Positions 12,910 to 21,328 of a stretch of 64,000 nucleotides of DNA are shown one piece after another (the first letter of the stretch is position 1; each line of letters begins with the position of its first letter). Position numbers and translations under genes: made by a program. A model generated the notes under the pieces. The model was given only the letters and a program-made list of their open reading frames with translations, did no database searches and was not told the DNA's origin. The stretch comes from Protonemura montana (lineage: Eukaryota; Arthropoda; Insecta; Plecoptera; Nemouridae): assembly GCA_947568835.1 (NCBI GenBank), contig OX387605.1:5084001-5148000 (forward strand), written 5' to 3'.

Positions 12910-14295
12910 AGATTGTTTTATCACCCCACGGTGGTGAAACAATCATAACATTACAGGTGTGAAAACAAAACAAACAAACAAGATTTTAATCACAAAACAA
13001 AACAAACAAAATTTGAAATTGTAAGAAAATTACGAAACATATCTGAAAATCATGTGAGGCTAAACTGTCACAATGGGAATATAATAAAAATTTTTAAAGA
13101 ATTTCTACTCTAAGCACATACAAATACAAAACACAATTACAAGTACAAATTATTCACTCGGCAATTTCAATAAGCGAATAGACAATAATACGTCTATTTT
13201 GATGCAATTATAGTGTTCTGTTTCACTCGTCGTCGTCGATGATTGTTCGATAAGGTCCTTTTATGTTACTTAAAATGATCTGAATTCAAACAATGAGAAC
13301 TATGCAATACAAAGAAACACTGCACTTTCCTAGCTTGGTGCACGACAGTAGCTCGAAGGGGTCACTTTCTGGTGGGGACTTGCTCTGAATGAGTCATTTG
13401 GTCGCTGTACGTTTGGAAAATTGTTCGATTGTGGGAATTTGTAGTTTTCCCCAATCTTCGTACGATGGTCTCTTGACGATAGCCGTGAGGTCGGCGTCGC
13501 AAGGTTAGTAGACTCTGCGAATGTCGTCCCACGAAGCTCCCAACTCGTCCGGCTCTGAAGTTGCTTCTCAAGAAGGATGGTGGTTTCGAGGCATGGCAAG
13601 TGCACGTTGATCGAGAACATCCGTTAAATATATAACACAGGATCAATATCTCATTTTCATGTATTTTTTTTTTTTTTTTAAATCCTTGTCCTAATACTTA
13701 AAATCAATTATTAATAATCATGGCATCAATTTCTTTAGCTAATTCTCTTTTCAAACTCGTGTTCGTTAATCTTTTCCGTTCTTCAATAAACATCTTCCTC
13801 TTTTATTGTGTCACATCATCAACTGTCTTTCACTCATCGTTCTTTCTTAATTAATTCTGTTTCTATTCAATAATCTCTATAATCTCAGTTACCATGTTTA
13901 ACTTATTACAATTCGGATTTCATGTTTTTGACCGAGCAAAGGTTTTTACTGTTAACAATTTCAATTAATTTTAATTTTTCTCAGCGTTTGTGCTGTTCAC
14001 TTGCTCCGCTGGTACAGGTAGTTGCGCCCTCGCCTCGTGTTACGCCTCGAGGTAGACGTCTCGGCGATCCTATTGTTGTCTTCGTCCTTGTCTCGACGCC
14101 GCTTGCTCCCGTTGAAGTGTTATACTTTTTTTTTTTGTTATATGGTGGAACAATGTTAAATGTTTGTTATTTGGAAATTTTCTACTGGTAAAAGAGATGG
14201 ACATCATAGGATGGATAAACTGGATGCAAAGGTACTTGTCTGTACGACCTCATTTGTAAAGTCTCATCTTGACTCTATTTTGGGGCACCAACCAT
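12910..14295 (-). other. Internal non-coding region of the element, where integrase would be expected
   Basis: About 1.4 kb between the pol stop codon and the polypurine tract. In a standard Ty3/gypsy element the integrase would follow RNase H in the same frame, but here pol ends before this region. On the coding strand I find only two overlapping short frames (13330-13620 and 13362-13646, under 100 codons) with no HHCC finger or DDE motif. The region is AT-rich, with A/C-rich runs near 12960-13010 (AACAAAC-type) and a T16 run at 13664-13679. It may be the scar of a deletion or an untranslated region; the sequence does not decide. Confidence 0.7.
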
Positions 14296-17200
14296 TTAAC
14301 CACACCTCTTCTGTGCTTTCGAGGTTGCATTTTCTAAAGCTTTAAGTGATGGAGTCCTTTCCTTACGCAAACCTGTCCTACTCGGCAATAACTTTGATAT
14401 TTTCCTTTTCAATACTACAATTGGACTTTTTTGACTAGTTGAAGGCAAATGAGAAGTTTCAGTGTCCTCTACGTCTTGACTGGCGCTTGCGCGGTCCTCT
14501 GCTTCGTTAATCGCCTTTGAATCAGTTTTTTTGCTTGATTTTTTCCAGAATTTGTTTGTCCAAAAGGAAGAAGTGAAATTTGAAGGCATTCTGTCGTTAT
14601 CATACAGATGATCCTGTGACTTTGATCGCGTCTCTGTCTCCTCTAAATTTTGGTTTATGACGTTGTCACATTTTCTTATTGTCTCCTCGTCGTCTAAATC
14701 AGATGTAACCTTTTCTTCGCTGAGAACCTGTACATTTGCGGTCTTTTCGCCTATATCCTCTTCGGTCGGAATCTCAATCGTGTCCTGCTCTAATTCTGAC
14801 TTGCTCTCTAAACCGGTTTGCCCTATTTCTCTCGTGACCTCTACTGGTTCTTGTTCTAACTCTTTCGTGACCTCTACTGGTTCCTGATTTTCTGCATTTA
14901 TGATCGCTACTTGAATTCTACTGAGTGCATCTACGTGTGAAATTTGTGATCCGGGAACATATTGGAATTCGAAGTCGTACTCGGATAATGTGAAACACCA
15001 GTTGCTGTGACGACACGATTGATTAGAAATGGTCAATAACTGTTTTAATGGACGGTGGTCTGATTTTTGGATAAAGTGTCGGCCGTATAAGTAAGTTCTG
15101 AAGGTTCTCATTCCCCAAACACATGCTAGTGCCTCGCGCTCCCAAGCTGAGTATCGTGTCTCGCGGTCTTGCAGTTGCCTGCTTGCGTAACAAATGGGAC
15201 GCTCGAAGCCTTGAACACGCTGTGCAAGTACGGCCCCAGCACAAGTTAGACTACAGTCGGTCGTTAAGATAAATTCTTTACTGAAATCTGGAAAAATGAG
15301 GACTGCATCGCTGCATAATGCTTTTCTCAAGGTGTTAAATGAGTCGTCGCACTCTTTCGACCAAATGAAAGGTACATCTTTCCGCGTTAATTGACATAGT
15401 GGTCGAGATATCGTTGAATAATTATTCAAAAAACGTCTGTAATACGATGAAATTCCCAGGAAAGATTTAACTCCTCTCACATCAATTGGTACGGGCCAAT
15501 TTGCGATAGCTTCAACCTTAGAATGCAATGGTTTTATACCCTCCGAGGAGATGAGAAATCCTAGGTATTCTGTTTCTTTTTGTAAAAATGTGCACTTAGA
15601 AGGTTTCAGTTTTACTCCCGACGCTCTCAGAATGTTGAATATTTCCTTCAATCGTGTGATATGTTCATCTACAGTTTTTGAAAATGTAATAATATCATCT
15701 AAATAAATGAGACAAGTGACATTGCGGATACCTGCGAAGATGGAGTCAAGATAGCGCTGAAATGTTCCTGGGCTATTGCATAAGCCTTGAGCCATCCTCT
15801 TGTACATGTAATGGTTTGTTGTTGTGCTGAATGCAGTCTTACACTGATCTTCCTCTCTGATAGGTATATTGTAATAGGCGTCTTGTAAATCGAGTGTAGT
15901 GAAATATTTTGAATTTGACAAATAATCGAGAGATTCATTAATCTGCGGAAGACAGTATGCATCTTTGCGCGTTATGTTATTTAATTTCCGGAAATCTGTA
16001 ACAAATCTGTACTCTGTAGTACCGTCGTTCTTTTTCTTTAAAATTACCATACATGGCGCACTCCAGGCCGAGTTACACTCTACGATAATGTCTTTAGCGA
16101 GAAGCTCGTCAATTTTTGCTTTCATTGGGCCACGCATGGATTCTGGTACTCGATAGGGGCGCAATCTAATCGGTGCATTATCCCCCGTGTGAATAACATG
16201 TTCTACACCAACCGCCTTGCCCATGGTATCCCCAGTCTTAAAGAAAAGATCCGCATACTCGAACAATAGAGCGGCAAGCGAGTCCTTTTCATTTTTGTCT
16301 AAGTGGTCATGATCTACCTGACACATCGAATCTATGAGTGACAGCGTTTCGTTTGGTTGCAAAGTCGTATTTATATTATTTACAGAACATACCTCATCAA
16401 TTTTAATTGTGGTGTTAGTGATGATATCGTGATAGATTTCTATTGTACCGAGGGTAAGACCTTTCTGGAGTTCTATGTCCCTTTCTGACACATTTATCAT
16501 ACGAACCTGTGCCGTGAGACTGTCATTTTCGGTGTAAAGTGATCTTGCGCATTGTAAGCCATGCACCGACAATCGAATAGGTTCAAACAATACGTCCTTT
16601 TTAGCTTTGTCCGCGCAGACCCCCCTAGTTTGGATACCTTCGGTTAAAAACTCTGAGCGGCCAGGTATCGTTATATTCTTGCTTAATCTTAATTTGACGA
16701 CCTTTTTTACACTACTATCTTTATCGCGTTTTGTACAAGATTCCTCGTTTTTTAAGTGGACACCATGTGGGGTGGGCTGTACATTTTCTAAATTGGACAT
16801 CGGTAGAATTTTCACAACAATCGCATCTGCACTTTGCTGATTCTCTTTCAATGTCGGAACCATACCTGAATCGTTGTTTTCGCCAAATCTAACACCTGTA
16901 CTTGTTAAACTGTCAGCGGTATCCTCCACACCTGTTAAATCCTCACTAACAACACTGACCGTCCTCAAACCGTTAACTGAAACATTTACACGCAAATTCT
17001 CGTCCTTTTTTCTATCTCTCACAAAATCACACATCAAGAGAACTTTTCTCTCTCCATTTTCCGAAATATTAATTCTCAAATTCATCAAAACTCTATCTTC
17101 TCCCTCAAAATCGCTCAAAACATCTGTCAAAACCTCTTTTCTTTCCTCACTAAAATCTGAAAAAACGACACAATTCTTCTTATCTTTCGCAAAATCTCTC

Positions 17201-18186
17201 ACAATTTCTCGCTCAAAATCTTTATCAATACTGATCTCAAAATCTTTCTCAACTTCTTTCTCAACTTCTTTCTCAAAATCTTTCTCAACTTCTTTCTCAA
17301 AATCTTTCTCAACTTTTTTCTCAAAAACTACTTTCTCAAAATCTTTCTCAACTTCTTTCTCAAAAACTACTTTCATGTCAATCTTCAACGGCTCGACATT
17401 TTCTATTTCCCTTCTCAAAACGTTTTCACTTGCCACTTTATCTACAACTTCTTGAAACTTGCTCATTTTTAATTCTAACTGTACAATCTGTGCTTTTAAC
17501 TCGCTCAATACGATGTCATCGGAAGTTAATGTTTTCGGTGTGGTCTCGGAAATGGCTTCTAATTTAGAAAATGATCCAATTCTTTGATTTCCCGTCAACG
17601 TTTTCTCCCGTACCTCTTGACTACTAGACGCCGAACCAACAATGGTGTTCCTTACGTTGTGAGAATTTACTTCATGTTGATTTGGACGACAGTCCGCAGA
17701 CGACGCAAACGCCCCATGGAAAGTGTGGTCGAGTTTTACAAAGTTATCATTGTGGATTAACATGTCTTCATTAAAGTCCAATACCATTTTGAAATATTTC
17801 ATAAAATCTCTCCCAAGAATACCGTCACATGGCAACTTCATTGCTTCGTTGCACACTGCGAAACCCGAATACAAGTACTCGTATTTCCCTAATACGACAT
17901 TCGAGGAGGCTGTGCCCAAGATTGGCAGCATTTCCCCTGTCACCGAGGTAATTGTGCGAGTTTCCGGCCTATACTTAATGTCACCCTCTAGAACTGACTG
18001 GCTTATAAGAGATACTTCAGCCCCGGAATCTACGAGAAATGTTACTGGTGTCCGATATTTATCAGTTACAATTTCGCCTCGAACCCGCGTAGTGCCGACG
18101 CTTTGCACTCGCCAATTGCTGAAAACACGTGCCGAAGCCACATCGGGTGACCGAATATGGTGCACGTCTAAAAATCCTGTGGTGTA
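14296..18186 (-). CDS. Pol polyprotein: protease, reverse transcriptase, RNase H (no integrase)
   Basis: Ty3/gypsy-type Pol, about 1,289 residues counted from 18165. It copies element RNA into DNA inside the particle. An aspartic protease has DSGA at about residues 46-49 and the ILGRDF motif near 116-121. Reverse transcriptase spans roughly 655-900, with catalytic LDL (Asp about 759) and YLDD (821-824, plus-strand coordinates 15694-15705). RNase H keeps its acidic set: TTDCS (about 970), the E of WERE (about 1009), SDHRPL (about 1036) and HVDALSR (about 1079). All visible catalytic residues are intact. Two oddities stand out. About 500 residues separate protease and RT, including a charged repeat of the EVEKDFEK type (about 268-310). 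After RNase H there is a 200-residue acidic then basic tail instead of an integrase. The frame opens at 18186 after a TGA and has no ATG at its start (18165 is GTG), so it is probably made by -1 frameshift from gag. Confidence 0.93.
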   Translation of the reverse strand, partial: YTTGFLDVHHIRSPDVASARVFSNWRVQSVGTTRVRGEIVTDKYRTPVTFLVDSGAEVSLISQSVLEGDIKYRPETRTITSVTGEMLPILGTASSNVVLGKYEYLYSGFAVCNEAMKLPCDGILGRDFMKYFKMVLDFNEDMLIHNDNFVKLDHTFHGAFASSADCRPNQHEVNSHNVRNTIVGSASSSQEVREKTLTGNQRIGSFSKLEAISETTPKTLTSDDIVLSELKAQIVQLELKMSKFQEVVDKVASENVLRREIENVEPLKIDMKVVFEKEVEKDFEKVVFEKKVEKDFEKEVEKDFEKEVEKEVEKDFEISIDKDFEREIVRDFAKDKKNCVVFSDFSEERKEVLTDVLSDFEGEDRVLMNLRINISENGERKVLLMCDFVRDRKKDENLRVNVSVNGLRTVSVVSEDLTGVEDTADSLTSTGVRFGENNDSGMVPTLKENQQSADAIVVKILPMSNLENVQPTPHGVHLKNEESCTKRDKDSSVKKVVKLRLSKNITIPGRSEFLTEGIQTRGVCADKAKKDVLFEPIRLSVHGLQCARSLYTENDSLTAQVRMINVSERDIELQKGLTLGTIEIYHDIITNTTIKIDEVCSVNNINTTLQPNETLSLIDSMCQVDHDHLDKNEKDSLAALLFEYADLFFKTGDTMGKAVGVEHVIHTGDNAPIRLRPYRVPESMRGPMKAKIDELLAKDIIVECNSAWSAPCMVILKKKNDGTTEYRFVTDFRKLNNITRKDAYCLPQINESLDYLSNSKYFTTLDLQDAYYNIPIREEDQCKTAFSTTTNHYMYKRMAQGLCNSPGTFQRYLDSIFAGIRNVTCLIYLDDIITFSKTVDEHITRLKEIFNILRASGVKLKPSKCTFLQKETEYLGFLISSEGIKPLHSKVEAIANWPVPIDVRGVKSFLGISSYYRRFLNNYSTISRPLCQLTRKDVPFIWSKECDDSFNTLRKALCSDAVLIFPDFSKEFILTTDCSLTCAGAVLAQRVQGFERPICYASRQLQDRETRYSAWEREALACVWGMRTFRTYLYGRHFIQKSDHRPLKQLLTISNQSCRHSNWCFTLSEYDFEFQYVPGSQISHVDALSRIQVAIINAENQEPVEVTKELEQEPVEVTREIGQTGLESKSELEQDTIEIPTEEDIGEKTANVQVLSEEKVTSDLDDEETIRKCDNVINQNLEETETRSKSQDHLYDNDRMPSNFTSSFWTNKFWKKSSKKTDSKAINEAEDRASASQDVEDTETSHLPSTSQKSPIVVLKRKISKLLPSRTGLRKERTPSLKALENATSKAQKRCG
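18168..18186 (-). promoter_or_regulatory. gag-pol overlap with probable -1 frameshift site
   Basis: gag ends GAT TTT TAG (stop 18170-18168). The pol frame is open from 18186, so the two overlap by 19 nt, with pol in the -1 frame. The run GGATTTTTAG gives a T5 stretch on which a tRNA-Phe at TTT could slip back by one, replacing TAG by TTA and continuing into pol. It is not a perfect X-XXY-YYZ heptamer. I infer slippage at or next to the stop; re-initiation downstream is the alternative. Confidence 0.5.
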
Positions 18187-19136
18187 TCACCACCTTGCGC
18201 CTGATCACTCTGCGGGGAATCCTTTGGCTGGTATCGCCCGTCCTTAACCGTGCCTCGGACCTGCGGAGCCCGTCTATACCAACAGTGATCTTCGCGATGT
18301 CCCCGTTTGTTGCAATTTTGACAGACAGGAATTGGTCTAGAAGGGGGTGCCGATGAAGCGATCTTACTTGGGCACACGTTGGCGTAGTGTCCTCTCCCTC
18401 CACAACAGAAACACGTGACGGTTCGGCCCACGGAATTGTCATTTACATGTGGGGGTGTTCGTGACTGATAATTTGGATTGATATTTTGGGGCACCGACTG
18501 AGGTTGCTCCTTTCGGACGGCTCCTACCAGAACGGCGGTCGGACCGATCGAGGCTTCCGCTGCCTCCTCGTGAAGAGCGAAGTCTAATGCTTCTTCGTAC
18601 GTTTTCGGTCGATGCGTCAAGACGAAGCGTTTTATGTTGCCCCCGATTCCTTTTAAAAATTGTGTAAGGAGGGCGCGTTCCAGAGCTTTTTTGGCGTAGG
18701 CCTGCTCGCCCAAGTCCTCACCTACTTGTTGTGTCCTAAAACCCGCGATTGACAGTCTCGTCGCGAATTGCTGAACTGTCTCAGACGTTCGCATGATGCA
18801 GGCCGAGAACTCCTCGTTCAGTTTCTCGACACTGATATCGGTTCTGAACCATTTCGTGAGAGCGGTTTTTAAGATTTCATAAGTCGCTCTTCTAAGCTCT
18901 GGGTTGGCTTGTACATATGCAGACGCGTCGCCCTTTAGCTTCATACGCGCAATAATCGCTTGCTGACTTTTCGTCCAGCTTCCCATAAATGACATTTCAT
19001 CAAGCCGGTCGAAAAAATGTTCTACTGATACGCCCGACGATCCGGAAAATTCGGGAACTAAATTTAAATGGCTAAGATTTGAATTTTGAACAGCGGTTAC
19101 CTCCTCTGCGGTCGGAGTATGGTTAATAAGCGGCAT
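18168..19136 (-). CDS. Gag-like capsid/nucleocapsid protein
   Basis: A 322-residue Gag, the structural protein that would form the particle and package the RNA. The N-terminal two thirds resemble a retrotransposon Gag capsid region: a helical, tryptophan-containing stretch around residues 38-60 (EHFFDRLDEM, MGSWTK), then ATYEILKTALTKWF near 84-97 and a basic segment around 160-180. The C-terminus carries two CCHC zinc knuckles with spacing CX2CX4HX4C: C242-C245-H250-C255 and C272-C275-H280-C285. These bind nucleic acid. The ATG at 19136 is the first long-frame start after a leader of about 410 bases. Length is within the usual range for this class. The stop overlaps the pol frame. The frame is intact, in keeping with a young copy. 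Confidence 0.92.
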   Translation of the reverse strand: MPLINHTPTAEEVTAVQNSNLSHLNLVPEFSGSSGVSVEHFFDRLDEMSFMGSWTKSQQAIIARMKLKGDASAYVQANPELRRATYEILKTALTKWFRTDISVEKLNEEFSACIMRTSETVQQFATRLSIAGFRTQQVGEDLGEQAYAKKALERALLTQFLKGIGGNIKRFVLTHRPKTYEEALDFALHEEAAEASIGPTAVLVGAVRKEQPQSVPQNINPNYQSRTPPHVNDNSVGRTVTCFCCGGRGHYANVCPSKIASSAPPSRPIPVCQNCNKRGHREDHCWYRRAPQVRGTVKDGRYQPKDSPQSDQAQGGDTPQDF

Positions 19137-19546
19137 TGTGAATTTATGAAAGACCAGACTGAAGTTAAATTTTAAAGATTTTACCTGAAAAATGCAACGC
19201 GACGCGACCTAGCTTATCTCGGGCCTCTCTACTCTAATCCTCCTCATCTAACAAACAAAACGCACATTGGATCGAGAAAAAAAAAAAACGCTCATGACGT
19301 CACCATGGCAATTAACATTTGAACACTGAATTTACGCATGATATTGTTTGGAAACGAGTTCACCCAAAATTTTGTAAAAATTGACATCGCCACTCTACCT
19401 TTTCGTTATTGAGTCGGGAAAAGTTAAGTTCATCAAGTTGAGAATAAAATTGAAAATGGTCAAAATTCGGCAAAGTCAATCACGTTTGATCGATGTGAAA
19501 TCCAACCTTGCGAAGAGACTCGAATCCCACCGCGCTGCCATCAAAA
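19137..19546 (-). other. 5' leader of the retrotransposon
   Basis: About 410 bases between the 5' LTR and the gag ATG, non-coding. It contains the primer-binding site at its start and would normally carry the packaging signal, which I cannot recognise by sequence. Confidence 0.6.
19517..19540 (-). promoter_or_regulatory. Primer-binding site (tRNA 3' end complement)
   Basis: Six bases inside the 5' LTR the minus strand reads TGGCAGCGCGGTGGGATT, followed by CGAGTC. TGG pairs with a tRNA CCA end, and the complement (AATCCCACCGCGCTGCCA, preceded by a TCG) has the look of a T-arm plus acceptor stem. It resembles a leucine or serine tRNA 3' end (TTCGAATCCCACC...), but carries GCGC where common leucine tRNAs have GC. 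The cognate tRNA is therefore uncertain. Confidence 0.65.
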
Positions 19547-20127
19547 TGTTGTGGATCGCGGCCACCTAAATGTTGTGGACCGGGTAGCGGTTCCATGCTG
19601 CCACCACCAGAGGTTAAGGGATCTGGACCCTGTTTCCTGAAGGGATAATTTAGAAGTCGGTAGACATGATCGGCGGAAGGCTCGTGGGCGACTTTGTGAA
19701 AAGTCTATACGTGATAAGAAATGATTTGGTGAACTGAGATATTTATTTAATGACACAATCCTAAAACTACACCAAGTGAGTAAAAAGACTTACATTTCGA
19801 GAAGATCAGGACACGTCCGTCCTAGAGCGAGGATGAGCAGAGAGTGTCTTTTGCTTTAGCTGGACAATGTTTTGTGCCCTCAAATCGGGGTTCACATTGC
19901 TAACTCAAGAGACACTTGGTGGGAGGGTGCAAGTTGAAATACCTAAATGCAGGTGTGATTGATAAGTGACTGTATTTCTAAAGCGCGCGGGCAATGACCG
20001 ACGGGATGGCCTTTGAGACTAATTGTCCAAGACTGTGTGAATAGCAAGCATCATCCCTTGTTAAAACGTAAAGAATTTGGAAAAGGGTTATTGATTCTAA
20101 AAAGTACCTGTCCGCTCCATGACATCA
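19547..20127 (-). repeat. 5' LTR of the gypsy-type element
   Basis: The 581-bp upstream repeat in coding orientation, where the promoter would lie. By eye it matches the copy at 12315-12895. No convincing TATA box is evident; many elements of this class use an initiator and downstream element instead. It is followed on the right by GCATTCGC, which has no counterpart beside the other LTR. Confidence 0.95.
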
Positions 20128-21227
20128 GCATTCGCTTGGTTAGATCAATTAGCAACAGCAATTGACCCCAATTTCATAAACAGACCTGGGGTTTGTCGAG
20201 CAAACATTTATTTTAAAAACCGCAAAATGTTTGATACACATCACAACTCGAAGGAAATTTACTCAGAAATTGATTCTCCATTCGCTCAAAGATAACAAAT
20301 ACAAGACGCCTGTTTACCTCGGGGGCTACTCGCTTGTTCCGCGTAGCAGGAAAACGACGAAAACAAACCTGCGCTGTGAAAGATGAGTAGTCGACTTTAA
20401 CTTAAAGGATGAAAGGCGGATTAATGTGTCCTGATAAAATCGTGAAACATGTTGAGCAAGAAACAATGACAATTCAGGGGCAAGATTCGAGCCGTGCAGC
20501 GGCAAGCACTGAGTTGGAGGTCCGAGGACCACGGGGGTCCAAACAGAGTTGGACACACATCTACCCGTGCTATCGTGCCTCAAATATGCTTTACACTAAT
20601 TTCATACATTTTATTACAAGCGTCAAAGAATTCCTCGACACACAGAATGCCTATAAAAAATTCAACGTCTTAGATTCACCAAAGAATTCATGTTATTATA
20701 ACTTCGTACAGAAAAGGTAAGGCTAAACCGTTTAACTTTTAAACACCGAGTGTGTTATTAAAGTCATGCAAGCAACCTCGTAAATAATGGCTCAGTGCTG
20801 TTTGGTCAGTCAGGCTTCCAGTGCGCTATCTGGATCAGATGCCTGAGATGCTTTCAGCTTCTATGAGGCTGGACTGCGTGCAGATTGTCGGTTTAGGCTT
20901 GTGAGTAACAGAGGCATAAAGTGCCCAAGCCAAAAGACTCGATGGTATTTATGTACGGCCACAAAGCAAGGGTCGAACATGGTCGTTGGCCAAAACCATG
21001 GACTGCCAAGAGCAAGTTTTTGCAACCGACCTGCCCTTGATCACTTGGTCAAAATCGAATGACGAAACCTTCCTGGTTCGTAGTAATCAAAACCTTTAAA
21101 GATTAGGTGACTAGATAGGATTGCCATCATAACTCGTGGTAACTTGGTCGCAGTAATAGCCAACTCCTTAACATGTAGACTCTAGAAGCATTGCACATGA
21201 AGAACACTAAATACTTAGATCACTTAC
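20128..21227. other. Intergenic or intronic DNA right of the LTR element
   Basis: No supported gene. A pair of opposed small frames (minus 20326-20583, plus 20409-20720) has no family resemblance. A short palindrome GGTCCGAGGACC lies near 20519. The minus strand is the strand of the candidate exon that follows. Confidence 0.5.
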
Positions 21228-21328
21228 CGGATACATATGCACAATTTGTACCAGATGCTGAGGTCCGGGTGCCACCACTGCAAGTAGCATTCCAGCCTTG
21301 CGAATAGCGTGAGTCGTAACGATGCGAT
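21228..21328 (-). CDS. Candidate host exon, product unknown
   Basis: On the minus strand a 101-bp segment is bounded by a good acceptor (CTTGTTTCCATTGCAG, ending at 21329) and a strong donor (CCG then GTAAGTGATC, beginning at 21227). All three frames are open across it, unusual for this AT-rich window. One frame would give RIVTTHAIRKAGMLLAVVAP and onward; another gives a serine/glycine/threonine-rich peptide with two cysteines. The length leaves phase 2. I do not recognise either peptide and see no neighbouring exon to fix the frame. Chance remains a real possibility. Confidence 0.3.

Larger units (their letters stand above)
12315..20127 (-). mobile_element. Ty3/gypsy LTR retrotransposon lacking integrase
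   Basis: A 7.8-kb LTR retrotransposon transcribed right to left. What is seen: two 581-bp direct repeats that I could not distinguish by eye. On the coding strand they start TGATG and end ACAACA. Between them are a primer-binding site, gag with zinc knuckles, protease-RT-RNase H in the -1 frame, and a purine tract next to the 3' LTR. The protease, RT and RNase H order and motifs are those of Ty3/gypsy (Metaviridae-type) elements. No integrase (HHCC zinc finger or DDE core) and no envelope-like frame is visible. The flanking bases are GAAG on the left and GCAT on the right, so there is no 4-6 bp target-site duplication. The matching LTRs suggest a recent insertion. The missing integrase implies either mobilisation in trans or an internal deletion in this lineage. 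Confidence 0.95.

Noticed and set aside
16874-17455. Plus-strand frame of 193 codons rich in Ser-Phe-Ser-Thr
   Set aside because: It is the antisense of the charged repeat in the pol linker and has no independent support.
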